From: Balanoglossus misakiensis
Taxonomy: Eukaryota > Hemichordata
Assembly: GCA_040954595.2 (NCBI GenBank)
Contig: CM082591.2
Location: forward strand, 3,844,001-3,908,000
DNA length: 64,000 bases
Direction of reading: 5' to 3'
A program made the translations under genes and the position numbers. Numbering within the stretch: position 1 is the first letter of the stretch; each line of letters opens with the position of its first letter. Positions 35,431-45,852 of the stretch are shown piece by piece. The notes beneath the pieces are model-generated. The model ran no database searches. It was not told the DNA's origin and was given only the letters and a program-made list of their open reading frames with translations.

Positions 35431-36801
35431 TTAAGACTGTATATTCGGTAAAGTAATCGCATAAACTGAACTCAGGTTGTCGCGTCGCACTCTACTGGAT
35501 GTGTCTTCGGGCGCTAATTCGACTTGCGAAGACGACTCAGCAATCAAGTTGTCCTCGCTGGTGACGGCGGCGTGGGGCGGACAACTCAGAACGTGGACCA
35601 TCCGTTCCCTGTTCCGCTGTCCGATGACGACATCGGCGGCGCTGTTGGTGGTGAGGACGACCGGGGCCGGGGTGGCTTTGTCCAGGACCAAGCCGGCCAA
35701 CTGCAGGTTGTACTGGCGGATTCTGCAGGTGACGATGGCCTTGATGGCGCCGGCGTATCGCTTGTTTCGCCACATGTACACGAACGGGTTGATAGACGTG
35801 TTCGCCAACAGCAGGAGCACACCGACCTTGTGGAACGAGTAGGGAAACGTGAAGCATTCGATTTCTGCCAGATTGATGACGAAATTGATGGACATGCAGA
35901 TCAGGAACGCGACGAGGATCACGAAGACGTTCATGGTGACTTTTTTATTCCTCTGTCGTTGCGAGTACTCAGATACGCAGCTGGCAGCAGAGATGCTGTT
36001 TCTGTTTCGTTTGAACAGGCCAAAACACCCTACTTTTAACTGAAAAAATATGGCTGTGTAACAAACCGCCATGACGGAGAACGGAATGAAATAAAGATGC
36101 GATACAATGATCAGGGACAAGACAGGGGGTGTGACCACTGGATCGGGGGTGCACATGTTAAAAGTGCCGTCGTACTTCACGATGTCTTTGATCCCAAGCT
36201 CCGCCATGGAGACAATCACGGCCATGTCGACCAGCCAGATCACGACGCACATGATGATGCAGCGTCGCTTGGACACCCTCTGCCTGAACACCGGCTGGCG
36301 CTTGGTCACCAACAGGTAGTTGTAGACGGCGATGGCGGCGAGCGTGTGCAGCGAGACTTGGAAGGTCAGCGCGAAGGCCACGTAGTGCACGGCGCACGCC
36401 GTCATGCCCAGCGGGGGTCGCTGCAGCACGGTGGAGACGGCCAGGTATGGCTGCACCACGGCCGCCGAGACCAGGTCGGTCACGCACAGGTTCAGGATGA
36501 GCACGGTCAGCGGGTGCTTGTCGAGGCTGGAGCGGTAGAAGTTGTAGAAGGCGCAGAGGAACGACGTGTTGCCCACGATGCCGATAAGCGCGATGGCAAC
36601 CAGGCCGGTCACTTGGAGAGACAGACTCCACGTCTGGATAGGGTCGTCAGGGAAACACTGCGCCGGGAAATCGAACTTTGCTTCCAAGGATGATTCCGGT
36701 GAAGGTTGCAGTGATGTTCCGCTACCGTTCAAGCCTGAGCTACTCGCAGAAGTGGTGTTTCCTTCCAGAGAAAATCCCAAGTCGGTCTCGTTTGTCTCCA
36801 T
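35431..36801 (-). CDS. Class A (rhodopsin-like) orphan GPCR
   Basis: One 456-codon coding exon. Seven hydrophobic helices are clear: TM1 around G-I-V-G-N-T; TM2 N-L-C-V-T-D; TM3 starting at A-C-A-V-H-Y and ending A-V-Y-N-Y-L-L; TM4 with the conserved W; TM5 with F-I-P-F; TM6 starting at K-K-V-T-M-N-V-F-V-I-L-V; and TM7 S-I-N-P-F-V-Y. The N terminus has several N-x-S/T sites. The cytoplasmic tail is long and Ser/Thr-rich. The DRY motif is replaced by V-Y-N-Y, and TM6 lacks CWxP. There is no TM7 Schiff-base lysine (the segment reads L-L-A-N-T-S-I-N-P), so it is not an opsin. The ligand is unknown. An acceptor (AATAATTTCAG) ends directly at the ATG, so there must be an upstream 5' exon. Confidence 0.88.
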   Translation of the reverse strand: METNETDLGFSLEGNTTSASSSGLNGSGTSLQPSPESSLEAKFDFPAQCFPDDPIQTWSLSLQVTGLVAIALIGIVGNTSFLCAFYNFYRSSLDKHPLTVLILNLCVTDLVSAAVVQPYLAVSTVLQRPPLGMTACAVHYVAFALTFQVSLHTLAAIAVYNYLLVTKRQPVFRQRVSKRRCIIMCVVIWLVDMAVIVSMAELGIKDIVKYDGTFNMCTPDPVVTPPVLSLIIVSHLYFIPFSVMAVCYTAIFFQLKVGCFGLFKRNRNSISAASCVSEYSQRQRNKKVTMNVFVILVAFLICMSINFVINLAEIECFTFPYSFHKVGVLLLLANTSINPFVYMWRNKRYAGAIKAIVTCRIRQYNLQLAGLVLDKATPAPVVLTTNSAADVVIGQRNRERMVHVLSCPPHAAVTSEDNLIAESSSQVELAPEDTSSRVRRDNLSSVYAITLPNIQS

Positions 36802-36931
36802 CTGAAATTATTATCAAATCTACATTGATGAAAATGACCATTTATATTTATTTATTATTTATTTAGGTTTATCATACATGCAACGCCTGTATTTGGCACT
36901 TTCTATTTTTCTCGCCCCGAAGATATTTTAC

Positions 36932-37055
36932 GGTATTACACTGAGTGCAATAAATCTCGTGATGTCCGTATTTTGACTCGTTGCGAAGCGCAACTCGTCA
37001 AAATACGGACATCACTCGAATACGACGCGTTATCGACCAAAATTCGTGTAATACC
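36932..37055. mobile_element. Palindromic MITE, about 124 bp
   Basis: Ends GGTATTACAC and GTGTAATACC are inverted. The centre holds GTGATGTCCGTATTTTGAC and its exact inverse GTCAAAATACGGACATCAC around GCGAAGCGC. No coding capacity. Confidence 0.8.
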
Positions 37056-37578
37056 CCCTAATTATTAACAAGGTTATGTTTGTATTATATTGTATTGTAC
37101 TTTACTGTTACATTTGGATTTCGGATTTTCGATGATAAGAGGTCAAAAAATTAAAGCATATCGCTTTCATAACTGTTTGGTGAAAACACCAAATCTCCTT
37201 GACCTTTACCAGTCTAATCGCCTTCCCAGTTTCGAGTACCAAAATCAGCCTCGGAGATTTCCTGAAGTCTCCGCACCGTGACTCGGCTAATCACACCTCC
37301 TTATTTGTTGCGATTCTATGCTTTAGCGGAGCTTCCGTCGTTTGAATTCGCCCAGAGGCTGATCGGTCTTGTTTTCGTGACAGAAACTCCTAACGGCCAC
37401 GCCTTCCCTTCACTTCCGTCCCACATGGCAATTTACGTCAGTCGGAAGAGTCTTTAGAGAGTCGTTAGCTATAAAATTTGGTTATTTCTGTCTCTTTCAC
37501 TATCTAATTGTTGTAAAGCGCCTTGATCACGAAACATTGTGGATTCGTGCGCTATATTAAAGAACTCACTATTATAAT

Positions 37579-37609
<31 letters not shown>

Positions 37610-38665
37610 ACCTCTCTCTCTCCTCTCTCTCCCTCCCTCTCCTCCTCCCATTTTTAGCGAAAGGACAGGTTGTGGGCAAATATGCGAAAAGTTAACTCGG
37701 GAGCTGTAGCAATGATGACACTCCGGCCAAATATCCAACTCCTGCATTTATTCCAAGTCACCATGGTGGCAAAATGATTCACGCAAACCATATTCAGTTT
37801 CTTTCAGCTATCATGTATATGCCAACGACATGGTTAATACCAAATATTAAAGAGAAAAGGGGTTTTTCGCTTGATTGAATATGCATGTTAGTTAGCGGAG
37901 CCTGGCAGGCAGATGCGATCTGACTTTTGTATTAGGTTCCTCCTGGATTAGGTTTGCCATAGTTAGTGTCGAGTTTCTTTCTTATTTAGCATAAATATTT
38001 TAAAAAGAAATTAATCCTTATCCGTCTATCATCACATGTTGCTAGATCATGTATTCCTATTGAGACAGTATCTTTGCTTTCAAATTATAACCCGCGTACG
38101 CTTTAGAGGTTGAACGCTGGCTAGACGTTGTTGGGCACACTCGCGTGGCTGAGACGTTGCTGTTAAAGCCCCAATAACTGCCATTTTTCGCATTAATTTC
38201 ATGAAAAACGCAAAGGCAATTATGGTCGAAACCATGTACATGATTGATTGTTTAATTAAGAGTTTTGTCTTTTCAGGAACCTCCTAAAATACGACAAAAT
38301 AGGGGAAATACATCGTCGATCGGTAATTTAAGAACTTTTAGTTTTTTTTAGGAACCTTGTAAAATACGAAATATGAAAAATACATCGTTGATCGGTAATT
38401 TAAGAACTTAAAGTTTTTTAGGAACCTTGTAAAATACAACGAAATATGAAAAATACATCGTTGATCGGTAATTTAAGAGCTTTTTTGTCTTTTTGGAAAT
38501 TAATAAAATATGATAAAATAATTATAGAAAATACATGGTTGATTCATTTTTGTCTTGTTGAACCGCTTGAGACATTCCTGCTTTCTGAAACATTTCGACT
38601 CTGACTGCTGTAAAGTTACCAGGATAGACAATAAGAGAGATTTGAATAAATGGAAAAGCTCTTAC

Positions 38666-38780
38666 CTTTCGTGTATCGCTTGGCTCATTAGAATGAGTTG
38701 GTCGCTGGCGACTGGTGATTCATATTACTGACAAGAGGGCGCTGTCATATGATCTGTCAATCAAAGCCCTGAAGTGGCTA
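38666..38780 (-). other. Candidate 5' UTR exon of the GPCR gene
   Basis: On the minus strand CGATACACGAAAG|GTAAGAG is a good donor. The next acceptor downstream that fits is the one touching the GPCR ATG at 36801. The 5' limit is not determined. Confidence 0.35.
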
Positions 38781-39487
38781 CTAATTACTCACAATGACTG
38801 CTTGGTAAACGCAACATTTGACATTTTCCTTATCCAATAAGAACAAAGCAAAGACAATGCACTGCATATGACAACGATATCGAGGAAATCACAATTCTTC
38901 GCCACCTTGTCAAAAATACATCATTAGCCCTTTAACTTTCTGATGCGTCATTAAGCTTGTCATCTGACAATGAACAACTTGAGCTTTCACACGAAGGAGG
39001 CAAAATTAATGGCTCACACCTGAATCATGATGCAAATGACACCACTGTGTTTGTCTGTGCAAATGATCACTTACGGCCTTGCACACAGGAAGTGACACGT
39101 GCTAAGATCAAACCTCCGCAGAAGTAAAGTGCTAGAAATTTGATTTAGAAGACATGCAAAAACAATGTAGTTATACCAAAAAATATGAAAACATTAACAA
39201 AAATAAATATATATCTGTCATTACCTATCCTTTTACTTAATTCTACGATATTTTTCTAGCCAGGAAATGTACCTATTTTGAGACTTTGGTTTAAAAGTAC
39301 ATGTGCTACTAAGTAGTATTGTATTCTATAGACATGCAAATATAATCTGTTGAAGTTATTATGTACTCTTTCTGTGAATACATGTGTCACTACCATAAAA
39401 TATATTGTGCAGTTTTCTCTGATTTTGTGATGTTTTTACTCAGCAGCTCATGTCGGCTCCCGAGAAAAAATGGTTGACTCCAAGTGG

Positions 39488-39638
39488 TACAGTCAAACCT
39501 GTGTTTAGTGGCCACTTGTCTATGGTGGCCATGTTGTTACCAGTCCCTATGCAATTTACATGTGCATTAATTGACCTGTCTACAAAGGCCAGTTTAGGAA
39601 AGTCCCTTGACTGGCCACTATAGACAGGTTCGACTGTA
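39488..39638. mobile_element. TA-bounded MITE, 151 bp
   Basis: Ends TACAGTCAAACCTGT and ACAGGTTCGACTGTA are inverted, with a second inverted pair AGTGGCCACTTGTCTA / GACTGGCCACTATAGACA-type inside. TA flanks suggest Tc1/mariner-type insertion. Confidence 0.75.
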
Positions 39639-39865
39639 CATGTATATGCAAGAAAGACCCATGCGCTATTTTAGTGTATATTCCTTAGAATTTAAATTCA
39701 GCGTCATGGCAACCACCCACTTGTGGTCAAATTAATCCACGGAGTCCAAGCATAACCATGTAGCTTGGGATTTGAATTGGGATCTCCGGGTTTATTGACT
39801 GGTTGCACAGCAGTTTTGTTGTAGTGCTCTAACCTGTCCATCATGAGCTGTACAACATCTGGTGA

Positions 39866-39868
39866 CAA

Positions 39869-39919
<51 letters not shown>

Positions 39920-40055
39920 AAATGAATGAATGAATGAATGAATAAATGAATGAATGAATGAAAGAATGAATGAATAAATAAATATAAAATTAAATAAATA
40001 AATAAAAATAAATAAATAAATAAATAAAAATAAACAAATAAATAAGTATCACAAA
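39866..40055. repeat. (AATA)n/(AATG)n microsatellite
   Basis: AAATA units, then GAATGAAT units, then AAATA units again. A low-complexity AACAAA tract also lies at 40410-40622 inside the sulfatase gene. Confidence 0.9.
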
Positions 40056-40140
40056 CTTCTTTTTTGGTTATTTACTTCATTTAGGAAATATTTCAAGGAC
40101 AGACACCCCGATCGTCAGTTGTAAAATAAATGTGACTTAC

Positions 40141-43100
40141 CTGGATACTTATCAGCAATGTTCTGATATTCACACGGATCGAGAATGACATTATACAGAC
40201 AAGGTTTCTTTTTGGGTTTACAGTTTGTTGACGCGTTGGCAGGTTTGATCCCACAATGCACTACTGCAGCTCTGGCATCATGGGGGACAGGTTTAGGCTC
40301 TGGTTGAGGGAAAGAAAACGAATTTGAGATTGATCTGAAAAATGTCATTATCTGTCTCTACTTATACTAATTTGAGATTCAAATTTTTCATCCAGCAAAC
40401 AAACGAACTACAAAATTCCTCACCACAACAAACAAATAAAATGAAAATAACAAACAAACAGGCAAATAAAAATACATAGATCAAATAAATGCATAACCAG
40501 AATACATGAATAACTATACAGATAAATATATAAGTTATATACATAAACAAACAAAATGTATAAATAAATAAACAAAAATAAGCAAACAAACAAACAAACA
40601 AATAAACAAACAAACAAACAAATACCTCCTGGGTATCCTTCTGGTGGGTACCACTCATCCCACTTGCCCTGTTCCTCTTCTCCAATTATGATCTTGTATT
40701 CTCCCATTCTCAGAGCAGCACTGCCCTCAATGGGGTCAATGTTGTGCAGGATCTCCGTTCTTGGAGACGGGGTGCCCCTTAAAACCAAAACCAAAAGACA
40801 GATCTTTGAAATATTGCCCTGATGCAAATTCGAAATGTTATACCACTTCTATCCAACAACTGTGTATGTTTTGGCATTTTTAATATATCTTAATGTACAT
40901 GTGTGCGTCAAATTTGACTTGAGAATAGCAAATTTTTCTTTCACTTACCTAGACAGTGTATGCCATACATTCAGACCGTCCAAATTTCCGGGCAAATCAG
41001 AAACGTTTCCGCCGGCGAGGTGATACAGCGTCGGAAGCCAGTCTAAGACTTGGACCATGTCTTCAGAGACCCGCCCGGGTTTCTCCAGCAAGGGGCTGTG
41101 GACGAACCCCACGCCGCGCACCCCTCCCTCCCACAGCGTGTGCTTGATGCCGCGCAGGGGCCAGTTGGAGGCGTGGTTCATGTCGAAGCCCGCCGCCGGT
41201 CCGCCGTTGTCCGTGCTGAAGACGACGACCGAGTTCTCGTACAGGCGAGACGCTTTGAGTGCTCTCGTGACGTTGTCGACGCCATCGTCCAGTGCAGACA
41301 CCATCCCTGGTTTAAATAAATGTGCCTTTTTACTCACATCGAACGTACAAAAAAATTGACAAATCAAAACTCAAATAGCTGCAATATTTTTTGCTATTTT
41401 CACACTTATTTTTGACTGCCCATATTTTACCCCATTTGGGACACATATGGGTGATATATTGTGATACATTGTGGCCAATATGGTCAAGTGGTTTTGTGAC
41501 TATGTGGTGGTATTTAACCCTTTCACCACCATGGTTCAGTCCAAATCCACTGTTTTCTATGGTAAGTTTGGACCTCTGAAGAGGGAACCGGGGGTGGAAG
41601 GGTTAGACTGTGCATGTCCAGGTACACCGAGTTCAACAACAACGTGAAAATGGAATTGTACAGCCATGTCCTACCTGCAAACGTTCTTCTTTTCTCGTCC
41701 AGGATGTAGGGAAATCTACTGGTGTATTTGTAGGGAGCTTGTAAGGGAACATTCCGATTGGCACTGTGGACAGCTTGGTATGGCAGATACAGGAACAATG
41801 GCTGCAATCATGAAATGTGATATTGAATTAGCATTTTTTCTATCATATGAACTTGAGCAGAATTTTATGATTTTTGTATATTTTGAATGAATGAATAAAT
41901 GAATGAATGAATGAATGAATGAATGAATGAATGAATGAATGGATGGATGGATGGATGGATGGATGGATGGATGGATGGATGGATGGATGAATGAATGAAT
42001 GAATGAATGAAGGAAGGAATGAATGAATGAAAAACAAACAAATGAATGAACATTGCCTCTAGAACAACTTCAAAATATGTGTACAAGAAGTAATTTTCCC
42101 TCACAGCAATAACATTTCTCCAACAAAGATGTCTCTAAAACCTACATTTTCAGGATTGTGATTTTTGATGATATCCACAGCTTTGGATGTAAACAGTTCA
42201 GTGCTGTATTCTCCATAAACTGATCGTTCAAGATCTTTGTTGCTCCGGAAATCTAAACCAATGTATTTCTAGGAAAGAGAAAAAGAGGAGAAAACAGATT
42301 ATCAGAAATGAGATTCCCCGATAAAACCTTTTTGTGTACCTGTAAAATATCTCTCCTGAATGAATAATTCATAATAAATGTATTTCCAGAACAAGATAAC
42401 GTGTATCCAAATTTAAACGTATTCCTTTCATCTCTTAAAATGTACAGCTGTCTGCAAAATTGATTTGTTGAAAATACTAGTAAGGCCAAATTATAATTAT
42501 AATTCTAAGAAACACAATATGCAACTCAAAACAACACTAAGCTTTTTTTTAAAGTTAAAGCCCCAGTATTTCTCGTGTGTATCCATTTTTCATCATCGAA
42601 AAATGCCCGTTTTTCCTGTACATTCATCATGGAATACTACATAATGAAGATAGAAGAAAGGTTTGGGCAACTGTAGCTACGTGCAAGCTGTAAATATTGC
42701 CCGTAACACTTGAAATGATGCGCGGGTTTGTTTACAACGGAAATGTTGTACATGTCGATCAGCAAACGTGCCACTTTGACATTTTGATGGTCAGACCATT
42801 TTCGGATTTGATCTGGTTCCATCGACTGATTTCTCCCATAAAGTTATCTTCCCAAAATTTCGCCGAATTAGTGCGCATTTCTTCGCTGAGTCGCTTGATT
42901 TGGGGCGACCAAACCTCTTCCGCATAGATTCACATTTGAGTGCGCATGCGCACTAGTCACGTGTGTCAACATTAGCCTGACTCACGTGACTTTCTGTCCA
43001 GACAGAAAGTCATTCTTCACTCGTTATATTGTAAATTGTATGAGTTTATCAGCAGAGCTGGGGATGATGACTGTTCGATTCAGTATCAATTATCATCTAC

Positions 43101-44768
43101 TTTTAGAAATTATAGATGCCGTTTCAAACAAAATTTTGCCCTTACGAGAAATACTGTGGCTTTAAAAAGGTGAAATAACACAAACTGTAAACTAAACAAT
43201 TTCTTTAGTCTTTTGGTGTCTGTTTATTTTTGTTTATGTACCTTGGATTCAGCTGCGTGTACGTAGTAATCTTCTTCTCCATTGTAATATCCATAGTGGG
43301 TATCGAAGCCTCGGTATAAGGGGGTGTACTCCCATGCAAAGTAGCCTAGATGCCACTGGGGAATAGTAAAAATAGAGAAACAAGTCATTGTCAATGACCA
43401 AGTCCCCAATGGATCAAGATATATAGAGATGACAAGTCATCGTCAATGACCAAGTCCCCACTGGATCAAGATATATAGAGATGACAAGTCATTGTCAATG
43501 ACCAAGTCCCCACTGGATCAAGCTATATCGAGATGACAAGTCATCGTCAATGACCAAGTCTCCACTGGATCAAGATATATAGAGATAACAAGTCATTGTC
43601 AATGACCAAGTCCCCACTGGATCAAGATATATAGAGATAACAAGTCATTGTCAATGACCAAGTCCCCACTGGATCAAGATATATAGAGATGACAAGTCAT
43701 TGTCAATGACCAAGTCCTCACTGGATCAGATATATAGAGATGACAAGTCATTGTCAATGACGAAGCCCCCACTGGATCAAGATATATAGAGATGACAAGT
43801 CATTGTCAATGACCAAGTCTCCACTGGATCAAGGTATACAGAGATCACTGATGGTTGGTGGTCAGAAGTCAAAATTGTCGTGCACACACGGAATACCAGT
43901 TTTGACCTGTTACAAAATAGTCAATGTTTGTCATAGTGTTGAGATGGACTCACTCACCTTGCCAACTATATGTGTGGCGTAACCGAGCTTCTTGAGATAT
44001 TGCGCCATGGTGGTTTCATTCAAGGGTAAACCGAATGGCTGATCGGCCGTTATCACACTGTGTTGCATTCCTGGAAGCGAAAAACAGAGTGTTGATGAAT
44101 TACGTCGTTTGAAAACAGATCATATAAAAACTCAATACAATCTAGTAGCTATATACAATGGATAACTCTTAAAGTTCTTATTACTAATGATTGGTGTCAA
44201 AAGTAACCTACACACATATACATGAGTGTGTGCATGTATGTGTGTGTGTATGTGTGTGTGTGTGCGCGTCTGTGTGTGCAAAGACTATTGACTCTCACCA
44301 AGATGTATGGGATGTCGTCCTGTCATCAAAGCAGCTCTGGTGGGTGTACAGATCGGCTGCACGTAGTAGTTGTGTAAAATGACACCACTGTAAGCCAAGG
44401 CGTCAATGTTTGGAGTGGGAATCTGGTCGGAACCATGGAAACTCACATCGTCCCAACCCTGTAAAGTAACAAAATGATGAGCGCATAGTTCAAATTTTAC
44501 TACCAGCCATACTAAGACACCTGTTCTGATTGGCTCTGTTGCATTTTCACTAAAACTGTCATATCTACGATATATCCCCCTCCCCCAACATACAACTCCC
44601 AGAAATGTCTGCAAAATTCAACATTGTCCTTCTCCAATCTTTCCCTCTTACCAGGTCATCTGCAACGATGAGAATGATGTTGGGTTGCTTAGCAACGGAC
44701 AGAGACGCTGCCAACTGCAGCAGGCCAATAATGATGACTTGGTGTGGAACTGAGCTGGCCATTTTCAT
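40141..44768 (-). CDS. Arylsulfatase B-like lysosomal/secreted sulfatase (last exon not found)
   Basis: Nine exons join in phase: 44768-44652, 44458-44299, 44070-43958, 43355-43242, 42253-42146, 41801-41675, 41306-40949, 40777-40626 and 40299-40141, giving 469 residues that end on a phase-1 donor. Exon 1 is a signal peptide followed by [11 protein letters not shown], the start of the metal site. Exon 2 has [12 protein letters not shown], the C-x-P-x-R motif whose Cys becomes formylglycine. Later landmarks are [16 protein letters not shown] and [11 protein letters not shown], diagnostic of the ARSB/ARSI/ARSJ branch, which removes sulfate from glycosaminoglycans. Exon 5 must start at 42253: the more upstream AG at 42270 would put a TAG in frame. 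Family members have about 30-60 more residues, so a final exon is missing from this model. Met1 or Met3 could start translation. Confidence 0.9.
41515..41605. mobile_element. Roughly 90-bp TA-bounded MITE
   Basis: Ends TAACCCTTTCACC and GGTGGAAGGGTTA are inverted. The core has GGTCCAAATC-like and TTTTCTATGGTAAGTTTGGAC. Relatives lie in APAF1 introns (23477, 24045-24440 and 27572-27648) and, inverted, at about 31776-31855. Confidence 0.75.
41885..42045. repeat. (GAAT)n(GGAT)n(GAAT)n microsatellite
   Basis: A block of about 12 GGAT units (41940-41987) is flanked on both sides by GAAT units. The ORFs across it (poly Ile-His/Ser-Phe) are artefacts. Confidence 0.95.
42555..43165. mobile_element. 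TTAA-bounded element, about 611 bp
   Basis: The left end TTAAAGCCCCAGTATTTCTC and the right end GAGAAATACTGTGGCTTTAA are inverted and sit directly on TTAA. The interior has no long ORF, only short frames. It lies in the fourth intron of the sulfatase gene. The form is that of a non-autonomous piggyBac-type transposon. Confidence 0.75.
43380..43842. repeat. 52-bp tandem array, about nine copies
   Basis: The unit is ACAAGTCATTGTCAATGACC, AAGTCCCCACTGGATCAAG, ATATATAGAGATG. Two inner segments, GTCATTG and CAATGAC, are inverted. It begins 25 bases after a splice acceptor region, inside a sulfatase intron. A short form of the same motif is found alone at about 2873 and 25087. Confidence 0.95.
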
Positions 44769-45149
44769 CGAGATCGTTTACCAAAATTTCCAACCATCTA
44801 CAATTCTGCAATCAGATTGAACAAGAAAGTTATGGTAGCTACATCAATTTACCGACACTTTTTATGTTATGTTTTGACAATGCACTATGTACAGTGTATA
44901 TTTATTTCACTGGCAAATATCAATGATTATCCTTTTAAGACCTGGCTATGCCTTCCCAAAGTTGCTGTTTTTCATTGAATAAAAAATGAAAAAAATACGT
45001 CACAACATACGTGGACACCGAGTCACGTTTAATTGGTAGTTTTATAAATGTTGGCTGTAGAGGGCGCGTGACTTTACCCCGTTATCAGCTGTGGGACAGC
45101 TGGTCTAACTTCCGGGATATCTGTAACCTGTAACCTTGACAACGAGGAA

Positions 45150-45491
45150 ATGCCTATAGAGACCTTTCCTGCCTTTGGGCTGGTGGACAATTTGTCCCGG
45201 TTGTTCTTGGGTGTTGTAGTGGTAATACTATGGTCTTGCCGAGCTAAAACTTTCAGCTCAGGTGGGGAACATGGGGCTAGACGGGGAAGTCCTCCCCCCC
45301 TTCTACCTCCATGGGTACGGTGGGACGTCCGAAAACAGAGACCAACACAGCAGAATTGTTATAAACTTACCAAGAAGGACGGCGGCGATACAACTCTCCA
45401 CCTTCCTGCTTGCTGGCCTGTCCTAGATAACTTTCATCGGAACAATTACGAACACTTTGACATAATGTCAGCTGACGAGCACGCGTTGTGA
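45150..45491 (+). CDS. Doubtful hypothetical ORF, 113 codons
   Basis: Starts divergently about 380 bases from the sulfatase start. It reads M-P-I-E-T-F-P-A-F-G and then a hydrophobic run L-F-L-G-V-V-V-V-I-L-W-S, followed by a low-complexity Arg/Pro part. No recognisable domain and no downstream exon. It may be a first exon, a transcribed promoter product or chance. Confidence 0.15.
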   Translation: MPIETFPAFGLVDNLSRLFLGVVVVILWSCRAKTFSSGGEHGARRGSPPPLLPPWVRWDVRKQRPTQQNCYKLTKKDGGDTTLHLPACWPVLDNFHRNNYEHFDIMSADEHAL

Positions 45492-45852
45492 TCAGCTGTG
45501 CAGGACGACCTTTGACCCGAAGAACGGGGGGGGGGGGGGCGGCAGCACGCATGGGCGTTGGCCACACAGTCATCACTGCTATATTTTTAAGCCTGCGTTT
45601 ATTCAAGTGCTAAATCATTGTTTGTATCTATTTACACAATAAAACAATATATTGTTGGCAGTAAAAAAGTCATTTTTCAGTTTAGCTAAATTCTCGACAA
45701 AGGAAATCAAATCTTGGTGTCTATATAACATGTCCTAGATGGTACACTAGCATAAACTTTTGTTAGTTATTTATTTTAAAGCAGATTTATACTATGATGT
45801 TATCTATGTAAATAGTTCAGGTAATAAAAAAATCACGTGAGTATCACGTGCT

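Larger units (their letters stand above)
37060..40138. other. Intergenic, repeats but no coding exon found
   Basis: Contains a CT-rich tract (37579-37640), AATACATCGT(T/C)GATCGGTAATT repeats (38310-38480), a MITE and an AATAAATG microsatellite (listed separately). The missing last exon of the neighbouring sulfatase should lie between about 38780 and 40138, but I could not identify it. Confidence 0.5.

Noticed and set aside
35524-36693. Plus-strand ORFs of 171 and 198 codons opposite the GPCR
   Set aside because: Antisense shadows, rich in Asp/His/Gly/Val as expected from a reversed GC-rich gene.
35431-36801. GPCR as an opsin
   Set aside because: No lysine in TM7 at the retinal position (the segment is L-L-A-N-T-S-I-N-P) and no DRY-type TM3 end.
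43380-43842. 52-bp array as a CRISPR array
   Set aside because: No unique spacers; the whole unit is repeated, and the setting is an intron of an animal gene.
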